In this document: positions 55,430 to 64,000 of the stretch, piece by piece
How the letters are laid out: every line of letters starts with the position of its first letter
Position numbering within the stretch: the first letter of the stretch is position 1
DNA from: Acanthococcus lagerstroemiae
Taxonomy: Eukaryota; Arthropoda; Insecta; Hemiptera; Eriococcidae
NCBI GenBank assembly: GCA_031841125.1
Contig: CM063113.1
Location: 43,616,197-43,680,196 of the forward strand
Length of the DNA: 64,000 bases
Direction: 5' to 3'
Program-made: the position numbers and the translations under genes
The notes under the pieces: generated by a model
Seen by the model: only the letters and a program-made list of their open reading frames with translations
What the model was told of the DNA's origin: nothing
Database searches by the model: none

Positions 55430-58400
55430 TTTGGGATGGGAGCGTCACAGCCAAATTTGAACAATGAATTTGAAATCAGCGGGAGAAATTGAGTAAGAAA
55501 CAGTTGTTGGGTATCTCCAATTTTGAAAATTACTTCATAGTATACATTACGTATGTATTTTTTGGGGTGAAAAAATTTTCGGTGAGCTTCGGCATCGGCT
55601 CTGGTGCTAACTACTCCATTTTTCGAGGCGAATTCAAATCCGTTGTCAAAATTGAGCTAGAGTCATTTTTTTACCCAAGCTGACCAGTTTTTCGAGTGTA
55701 TCTCGAGAACGGAGCGTCGCCGCCAAATTTGAACACCGAATTCGAAATCAGCGCAAAAAATTGAGTCGATAACAGTCTTTAATTCAAAATTTTTGCTTTT
55801 TTCGAACATCGAAAATTTCTCCATACTATATTTACATTATGTCTTTTTTGGGGCAAAAAACTTTTGGAGAGCTTCAACGTCGGCGCGGGTGCTAATTACT
55901 CAAATTTTCGAGGAGAATTCAAATTCGTCGTCAAAATTGAGCTAGAGGCTTTTTTGGACCCAAACTGACCAATTGTACCAATTTTTCCTGTGTATCTCGA
56001 AAACGGGGCGTCACCGTCAAATTTGAACACCAAATTCGAACTCAGCGTAAAAAATTGAGTCGAAAACAGTCTTTAATTCAAAATTCTTGGTTTCTTCGAA
56101 TTTTGAAATTTTCTCCATAGTCTACAATCAAGTGCGATGTGTGGCATATGCAACGTGTCGAAGGCGCACTCGAAAATGTGGTCAAAATAGGTCAAAAATT
56201 GACTCTAGCTCAATTTTGACAACGGATTCGAATTCGTCTCGAAAATTTGAGTAACTAGCACCAGCGCCGACGCCGTAGCTCTCCAAAAACTTTTTCGCCC
56301 CAAAAAAGACATGGATTAATTTATTTAATCAATATAAACTAACTATATTTTTTTTTTGTTTTACATGCTTTTTTTAACTTAATTATTTTTTAAATAAAAA
56401 CCTCAAAAAAAAATCAAATAATAAAAAAATTATTATTCTAAAAATTAATTAATTTAATTTAAACAGAAAAGTCTAACAAATTAATTAGCATATTATATAG
56501 TCTGGAGAAATTTTGAATATTTGAGAAAATCAAAAATTTCGAATTAATGAGTTCGAATTCGTTGTTCCAATTTGGCGGTGACCCTCCGTTCCATAGATAC
56601 ACTTAAAAAAATTAGAAAAATTGATCAATTTGGGTCAAAAAATGACTCTAGCTCAATTTTGACAACGGATTCGAATTCGTCTTGAAAAATTGAGTAACTA
56701 GCATCAGCGCCGACGTCGTAGCTCTCCGAAAATTTTTTCGCCCCAAAAAAGACATGATGTGTATGGAGAAATGTTCAAAAATTGAACAGATCAAAAAATT
56801 CGAATTAATGAGTGTTTCTTACTCAATTCTTCGCGCTGAGTTCGAATTCGTTGTTCCAATTCGGCGGCGGCCCTCCGTTTCCGAGATACACTCAGAAAAG
56901 TTGGGAAAATTAATCAATGTGGGTCAAAAAATGACTCTAGGTCAATTTGACAATGGATAAGAAATCGTCTCGAAAAATTGAATAACTAGCATAAGCGCCG
57001 ACGGCGTAGTTCTCCGAAAATTTTTTCGCCTCAAAAAAGACATGATGTATAATATGGAGAAATTTTCGAAATTTGAGAAAATCAGAAAAATCGAATTACC
57101 TAATGTGTGTCTCTTACTCAATTTTTCACGCTGAGTTCGAATTCGTTGCTTCCATTTGGCGGCGACCCTCCATTCTCGAGATACAATCAGAAAAGTTGGG
57201 AAAATTAATCAATGCGGGTCAAAAAATGACTATAGCACAATTTTGACCACGGATTCAAATTCGTCTCGAAAAATTGACTAACTACCACCAGCGCCAACGC
57301 CGTAGCTCTCCGAATATTTTTTGGCCCCAAAAAAGACATGATGTATAGTATGGAGAAATTTTCAAAATTTGAGACGATCACAAATTTCAAATTAATGAGT
57401 GTTTCTTATTCAATTCTTCACGCTGAGTTCGAATTCGTTGTTCCAGTTCCTGGACGATCCTCCGTTCCCGAAATACACTCGGAAAAGTTGGGAAAATTGA
57501 TCAATTTGGGTCAAAAAATGACTCTAGCTCAATTTTGACAACGAATTCGAATTCGCCTCGAAAAATTGAGTAACTAGCCATAGCGCCAACGCCGTAGCTG
57601 TCCGAAAATTTTTTCGCCAACCAAAAAAAAACATGATGTATAGTATGGAAAAATTTTCAAAATTTAAGAAAATCAGAAAATTTGAATTAATGAGTGTCTC
57701 TTACTTAATTCTTCACGCTGAGTTCGAATTCGTTGCTTCCATTTGGCGGCACCCTCCATTCCCGAGATACACTCAAAAAAGTTGGAAAAATTGATCAATT
57801 TGTGTCAAAAAATGACACTAGCTCAATTTTGACAACGGATTCGAATTCGTCTCGAAAAATTGAGTATCTAGCACATGCGCCGACGACGGAGCTCTCCGAA
57901 AAATTTTTTGACCCCAAAAATACATGATGTATAGTATGGAGAAATTTTCAAAATTTGAGAAAATCAAAAATTTCGAATTAATGAGTTTTGCTTACTCAGT
58001 TGCTTACGCTGAGTTCGAATTCGTTGCTTCCATTTGGCGGCGACCCTCCGTTCCCGAGATACACTCAAAAAAGTTGGGAAAATTGATCAATTTGTGTCAA
58101 AAAATGACTGTAGCTCAATTCTGACATCGGAATCGAATTCGTCTCGGAAAATTGAGTAACTAGCACAAGCGCCGACGCCGTAGCTCTCCGAAAATTTTTT
58201 CGCTCCAAAAAAGACATGATGTATAGTATGGAGAAATTTTCAAAATTTGAGAAAATAAAAAATTCGAATTAATGAGTGTTTCTTACTCAGTTTTTCACGC
58301 TGAGTTCGAATTCGATGTTCCAATTTGGCGGCGACCCGCCTCTCCTGAGATACACTCAAAAAGTTGGAAAAATTGATCAATTTGTGTCAAAAAATGACTC

Positions 58401-61400
58401 TAGCTCAATTTTGACAAAGGATTCGAATTCGTCTCGAAAAATTGAGTATCTAGCTCCAGCGTGGACGCCGGAGCTCCCCGAAAATTTTTTGCCCCAATTA
58501 AAAAAACATGATGTATAGTATGGAGAAATTTTCAAAATTTGAGAAAATCAAAAATTTCGAATTAATGAGTGTTTCTTACTCAGGTTTTCACACTGAGTTC
58601 GAATTCGTTATTCCAATTTGACGGCGACCTTCCGTTCCCGAGATACACTCAAGAAAGTTGGCAAAATTGATCAATTTGTGTCAAGGAATGACTTTTGCTC
58701 AATTTTGACAACGGATTCAAATTCTTCTCGAAAAATTGAGTAACTATCATCAGCGCCGACGCCGTAGCTCTCCGAAAATTTTTTCGCCCCAAAAAAGACA
58801 TGATGTATATCAGCGGGAGAAATTGAGTTAGAAACAGTTGTTGGGTATCTCCAATTTTGGAAATTTCTTCATAGTATACATTACGTATATATTTGTTGGG
58901 GTGAAAAATTTTCGGTGACCTTCGACATCGGCTCTGGTGCTAACCTCTCCACTTTTCGAGGCGAATTCAAATCCGTCGTCCAAATTGCGCTAGAATCATT
59001 TTTTGACCCAAGCTGACCATTTTTACGAGTGTATCTCGAGAACGGAGCGTCGCCGCCAACTTTGAACACCGAATTCGAACTCAGCGTAAAAAATTGTGTC
59101 GAAAACAGTCTTTAATTCAAAATTTTTGGTTTTTTCGAACTTCGAAAATTTCTCCATACTACTCGTATATTTACATTATGTCTTTTTTGGGGCAAAAAAC
59201 ATTTGGAGCGCATTAACGTCGGCGCGGGTGCTAATTACTCAAATTTTCGAGGCGAATTTAAATTCGTCGTCAAAATTGAGCTAGAGTCTTTCTTGGACCC
59301 AAACTGACCAATTGTACCAACTTATTCCTGTGTATCTCGAAAACGGGGCGTCACCGCCAAATTTGTACACCGAACTCGAACTCAGCGTAAAAAATTGAGT
59401 CAAAAACAGTCTTTAAATCAAAATTTTTGGTTTCTTCGAATTTTGAAATTTTCTCCATAGTCTACAATCATGTCTTTTTAGGGTCAAGAAAACTTTCGGA
59501 GAGCTTCGGCGTCGGCGCGGGTGGGAATTACTCTATTTGTCGCGACGAATTCAAATTCGTCGTCAAAATTGAGCTAGAGTCATTTTAACGGAGCGTCGCC
59601 GCCAAATTTGAAGACCAAATTCGAACTCAGCGTGAAAAATTGAGGTGAAAACAGTCTTTGATTCCAAATTTTTGGTTTTTTCGAATTTTGAAAATTTCTC
59701 TATACACATCATGTCCTTTTTAGGGCAAAAAAATTTTCGGTCAGCTCCGGCGTCGGCGCGGGTGCCAATTACTCAATTTTTCGAGATGAATTCAGATCCG
59801 TCGTCAAAATTGAGCTAGAGTCATTTTTTGACCCAAACTGATCAATTTTCCCAACTTTTTCATGTGTACCTCGGGAACGGAGCGTCGCCGCCAAATTTGA
59901 ACATCGAATTCGAATTCACTGAGAAAAATTGAGTACGAATGGGTGGTAATCTCAATCTTTTTAATTTTCGAAAATTTTCGAAAATTTATCTTTTCGGGCG
60001 AGAGATTTTTTGGAGAGCTTCGGGACTAGACCTGATGAAAGTTATTCAACGTTTCGAGACGTATTCAAATACGTCGTGAAAATTGATCCTCATTCAATTT
60101 ACGACCCGTATAGACCCCTTCCCCCACCAGTATAGATCGGTTTTTGACTATATCTCAATAACAGAGATGGTCAGCGCCAAATTTGGACAACGAATTTGAA
60201 CTCACCGAGAAAAATTAAGCAGGAACGGCTGGTCATCTTCTCACCTTTTTTTATTTTCGAAAATTTCTTATTACACATATGTCAGGCATTTTCCGGGCGA
60301 AACATTTTTCGGAGAACTTCGGGGCCGGGACCGGGTGAAAATTATTCAACTTTTGGAAACGAATTCAAATCCGTCGCCAAAATTGAGCCACACTCAATTT
60401 TCGATCCGTATAGCCGCTCTCCTCCTCCAGTATAACTCAGTTTTTGATCGTATCTCGATAACGAAGGGTCAGCGGGAAATGGGTACAACGAATTTAAACT
60501 CTTCGAGAAAAATTAGGCAGGAACAGGTGGTCATCTCACCCTTTTTCATTTTCGAAAATTTAGAACATTTCTCAATACACATCAGACATTTTTTCGGGCA
60601 AAACATTTTTCGGAGAGCATCGGGGTCGGAACCGGGTGAAAATTATTCAACTTTTCGAGGCGACTTCAAATCCGTCGTCAATATTGATCCACACGACCCC
60701 GTATATCCCCCACCCACTGTAGAAACAAGTTTTCGATCGTATCTTAAGAACGGAGGGTCAGCGCCAAATTTGGACAACGAATTTAACTCACCGAGAAAAA
60801 TTGTGCAAGAATAGGTGAGTGTCTCAACTTTTTTGATTTTCGAAAATTTTGAGAATTTCTCCATAGTCTTACATCAGGCATTTTTTCCGGAGAGCCTCAG
60901 GGCTGAGACTTGGTGAGAATTATTCAACGTTTAGAGTCGAATTCAAATCCGTCATCAAAATTGATCCACACTCAATTTTCGATCCAGTATAGAACTTCCT
61001 GCCTAAATCTTTGATCGTATTTCACGATTTTTTTGGCCGTTGAGTTAAATTTCGTTGTCCGAGTTCGACGGCGACGATCCTTTACTGAGATTCGCCCACC
61101 AAAAAGTAAAAGGAAAACCCGGTCAAAGTAACTCTAGCCCAACTTGAGGTTAGTTTTCTAATTGTCTGGAAGAACAAAATCATTTTCACCAGGGTATTCG
61201 AAAAATCTTCGCTCGTAAAAAGACATGATGTGTATACAGAAATTTCCAAAAACGGAACTGACCATTTATTCCTAATTTACTCATTTTCGGCCTCCAAGTT
61301 CAAATTCGTTGTCTTACTTTGGCGATGACGGAGCGGCGTTCTGTTGCAAGGGTATGCCTAAGAAGTCAGATAAAATCGATCAAAAATGATTCTAGCTCAA

Positions 61401-61500
61401 TTTCAAGGACCGATTTGAATTTATTTTAAAAAATTGAGTCATTTCTTCAAGGTGTTGTAGCAAACAATTTCTGAAAATTTTCGCTTCCCGTACAAAACGT
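55430..61500. repeat. Satellite of ~292-bp units with an inverted central block
   Basis: The landmark GTAGCTCTCCGAAAATTTTT recurs at about 56718, 57007, 57302, 57594, 57889, 58180, 58470 and 58767, a spacing of 289-297 bp. From ~55430 to 56130 and from ~58807 onward the unit reads in the opposite sense (GGAGAGCTTC, CTCGAGAACGGAGCGTCGCC). Units after ~59460 diverge steadily to ~61500. An AT-rich ~150-bp insert is at 56310-56470. Each unit holds GAATTC-centred palindromic text. The ~60-codon frames in each unit are by-products, since the period is not a multiple of three. Confidence 0.93.
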
Positions 61501-61880
61501 GTATACATTTGTTGTCTTCTTTTTTTTTTTTTTTTGTCGTAAGGTGGATTCTTAGTAATTAGGGCATTCATGGTGTTTTAAATACTAAGGACAGTGTTTT
61601 GGGATAAACGGGTTCACTCTGCTGGTTTTTGAAACACCGACAACTTATATCCTCGCTAATTTTTCAGGGTGTTCACAAAATCTGGCTGGAATATTTGGAA
61701 ACTTGGTGTAATTTCAGTAGGGAGGGGCAGTGTATGGACATTGGTTGTTTGTGTGGGGGGGTGGAGGGGTCTTAGTAGTTGGGGGCACAGAAAAGTCTTT
61801 TCGGACGGGGGTTTCGTTAGAAATATCTCTTTGTAACCCGATCACCTCGTTAATTGCTTCTCTGTCTTATGAACATTAAG

Positions 61881-61990
61881 GTGAAGAGAAGAGGGCTAAG
61901 GCAACCCTAGAAGGCTACCCGATGTCCCTGAGGTAATGCTCGAAGGGGCGGTTCCAGGGCTCGGTTGAGAGCAAATGAAGAGAGCGATAA
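61881..61990 (+). mobile_element. 3' fragment of the tRNA-derived SINE
   Basis: GAGAAGAGGGCTAAGGCAAC, then CTGAGGTAATGCTCGAAG and GGGCTCGGTTGAGAGCAAAT, matches the body of the copies at 8099 and 23019. The tRNA-like head is missing. Confidence 0.7.
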
Positions 61991-62059
61991 GGATCGATTA
62001 TATGGCAGCTGTCGGTATTGTGGATAACCTTGTATAATCATGTATCAAACTGACCTTGC

Positions 62060-62344
62060 CATAGGTGCCGACTTATGGAGAATATTGGGGGGGGGGGGCA
62101 GAATCGGTCGGAGTCCGGTTTTTTCTTTGATTATTTTATTGAGACGCGTCTGATATTCCGGTATCATCGATTTTTTCTTATTCGTTTTCTCTTTTTTCTC
62201 TTTTTTGTTGAATTTAAACATTGATGGTAAAATTTTTTGTACTTTTTCCAATTTTGAGTTTAAAATATTGGAAGGGGGCGTCGCCCCTCCAAGGGTTTTA
62301 TGGGAGGACGAAGCCTCCCAAAAAGTGCCAAGTCGGCGCCTGTG
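62060..62344. mobile_element. MITE, 285 bp, with GCCGACTT ends and 8-bp target duplication
   Basis: The ends CATAGGTGCCGACTT and (inverted) CACAGGCGCCGACTT differ at two of 15 positions. The flanks GACCTTGC (62052-62059) and GACCTTAC (62345-62352) are an 8-bp duplication with one change. A 12-G run stands just inside the left end. hAT or P superfamily. Confidence 0.8.
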
Positions 62345-62504
62345 GACCTTACCCAAAAGTACGCATGTGCCAGCATCATGTAGAACCCGGGTTAAAATTT
62401 GAATCCACGTAGTCCCTCTGTCTCGTGCGATACTCAGTTAAGTCGGAAAACTACTTTTAATCTTGCGAGGTGGCGAAACTAGCTGACATATGGTTTTACT
62501 TCAG

Positions 62505-62764
62505 TTTACCGAGGAATCAAAATATGGTCCGCAGCTCCTCAGTGTTCCACTACTACGGTGAAGCATTTTGCGCATGTGTTTGCTAAGGAACATCCGAAAA
62601 TGGACCGGACTTGGAACCATAGAAGCCCTGTTGAGAGAGGCAGAGGACCGGATGATATCAGAGATCATAAGTTGAGAGATAGGCTGCTACACGCACATGG
62701 TACACGGCACCACAAGAAGAAGAAGACTTTTGCGAAAACTATCGCAAAATTCGCGCGAGTCTAA
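62505..62764 (+). CDS. Possible terminal coding exon of an unrecognised gene
   Basis: A good acceptor (GGTTTTACTTCAG) is followed by an open frame of 86 codons to TAA: YRGIKIWSAAPQ, VKHFAHVFAKEHPKMDRTWN, RGPDDIRDHKLRDRLLHAHG, and a basic tail ending KKKKTFAKTIAKFARV. AATAAA follows at 62936-62941, 172 bp past the stop. The balanced composition and codon-like text differ from the repeats around it. Upstream exons would lie beyond the MITE or before the satellite, and I did not find them. No family is recognised. Confidence 0.4.
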
Positions 62765-63666
62765 GTATTCGCATTCTAGAAACTTCGCAGATCCGAAATA
62801 TTTAATCGGGAAAACAAGAAGCCAGTCTTACCAGTGTCTGTAAATTATTACCCAGTCTGAAAAACAAGCTCCGTTAAAAATGAGTAATAAGTTAATATGT
62901 TCGAACACTCTTCTGCGTGTAAATATAACCTTAGAAATAAATACACAAGTAATACAATTACTTGTTAGCCAGATTATTGAGTAACGTGTCAAATTACAAA
63001 ATATTTCCCATTGAGAAGTACCTCCACGAGCTGCGATTGTTGACTGCTGTTTATTCTCACGTGTATCAGCTGGTGGTTACAACTAGGTCTAGTTTATCAC
63101 ACACGTTCTTTTGTTTTTTCCACGATGCATTTTCGTGTTCGATTTCGTTTTCAATTCGAGGAAGAAGTAAAATCAACGAGACTGAAGATACCGCTTGTCT
63201 TACCCGCGGTCATCGCTCAAGTTTCGACTTAGCCAATAAATGCAACAGTGGGGAAAATTTGCAAGAAAAAAATTGTAAAACTACCGGTGGGTGTTTTCTT
63301 GGGATGACAACTTTCAGATACTCAGCTATAATTATCAAATAGGCACCTACAATGTATCTACACAGGTGCAAGTACAGGGGATGTCAATTGGGGCACTTAC
63401 CCTTCCTGGAGAGAATACCTGAAATTGAAGATTCCTCAAAAATGGTGATGTCTTATACTCAGAAATAAAGTTTAGTAAAGGCTTCAAGAGTGGTAGAGCG
63501 TTTTAAATAACTATAAAAGAGTTTTCCATGGTGTCAGTTATATTTCCAATAGTTTTAAATGAGTCTTGAAAAATCCTGAAGCATATTTTAAGAAATATTA
63601 GAAGTGGTCAAGTCTTTACGAGTCCTCATCCAGCGTGAATGAGTGCTACAATTAATAAACTGATGG

Positions 63667-64000
63667 CAGGGGCGAAACTATAGGAGGGTGTGGGGGGTTG
63701 AACCCCCTCCTAATAATTTGGCAGTTGGCAAATTTTAAGAATGTTCAATTGAGCCCCCCCCCCCCCAATAATCTGAAAGTCGGCAAATTCTGAAACTGTT
63801 CATTTGAATTTTCATTTTTTATGCATGTTTGTTTATTTATTTATTTTATTTTTTAATTAAAAAATATTTCGATTAAAAAATTGGCAGGTTTTTAATTTTT
63901 TAAACATTTTGTCGGCGACTTTTTAGTTTTCAAATAATATTTGTCGGCAAATTTTTCTTCTCCGCCTTTCCAAATTGAAAGTTAAATTTCGTTTTTGAAA
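63667..64000. repeat. C-run-bounded dispersed repeat, copy 2, cut by window end
   Basis: CAGGGGCGAAACTATAGGAG opens the repeat. The C-run near 63756-63767, then GAATTTTCATTTTTTATGC and TCGGCGACTTTTTAGTTTTC, matches the repeat at 34863-35112. The right side runs past the window. Confidence 0.6.

Noticed and set aside
56754..58518. Series of similar 62-80 codon frames (GKLINLGQKMT-type text) in the satellite
   Set aside because: They repeat with the ~292-bp satellite unit, which is not a multiple of three, and have no start context or domain. They are by-products of the repeat.
55430..61500. CRISPR-like array
   Set aside because: Units are ~292 bp and tandem without unique spacers; the genome is eukaryotic.
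62962..63342. 126-codon plus-strand frame
   Set aside because: No ATG start, no splice context, no recognised domain, and it follows a poly(A) signal.

Overview
This is a eukaryotic nuclear window, AT-rich and full of introns and decayed transposons. The animal is almost certainly an arthropod and most likely an insect. The best clue is a muscle-type fatty-acid-binding protein gene with two introns, in the positions of introns 1 and 3 of the ancestral four-exon family gene, which is the layout known from locusts. I could not fix the order or species. There is no operon, CRISPR array, prophage or bacterial gene.

Four complete protein-coding genes can be built exon by exon with GT-AG introns and an unbroken frame. 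(1) A GUCD1-like gene, minus strand, 1363-2947, 5 exons, 235 aa. (2) CCT6, the zeta subunit of the TRiC/CCT chaperonin, plus strand, 3897-10893, 12 exons, 531 aa. It stands head to head with GUCD1 across about 950 bp. (3) A fatty-acid-binding protein (FABP), plus strand, 21706-40464, 3 exons, 140 aa, with introns of 9.9 and 8.4 kb. (4) A Pro/Gly/Met-rich low-complexity protein that I do not recognise, minus strand, 40745-54764, 5 exons, 303 aa. It converges on FABP, and the two predicted 3' UTRs appear to overlap. A possible terminal exon of a fifth gene lies at 62505-62764.

The rest is introns and intergenic DNA built from mobile elements. 7-20 kb has a tRNA-derived SINE and several inverted-repeat elements. 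21.8-31.7 kb (FABP intron 1) has a SINE split by a hAT transposon with a perfect 8-bp target duplication, and a palindromic MITE, also with a perfect 8-bp duplication. 31.7-40.4 kb (FABP intron 2) has a TIR element with another MITE inside it and a broken RTE-type LINE ending in TGAT repeats. 41-54 kb (introns of the Pro/Gly/Met gene) has a 2.2-kb minisatellite, several MITEs and a 2.4-kb foldback element. 55.4-61.5 kb is a satellite of about 292-bp units with an inverted central block. The last 2.5 kb has another MITE, a SINE fragment and the possible exon.

The genes do not form one pathway. The value of the window lies in four clean gene models and in nested insertions that can be put in order of age. 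Nothing here needs a new biological system to explain it. The least explained items are the Pro/Gly/Met-rich protein, the inverted satellite block, the TIR element with repeated internal CAACGTGGA motifs, and the poly-G/C runs just inside many MITE ends.
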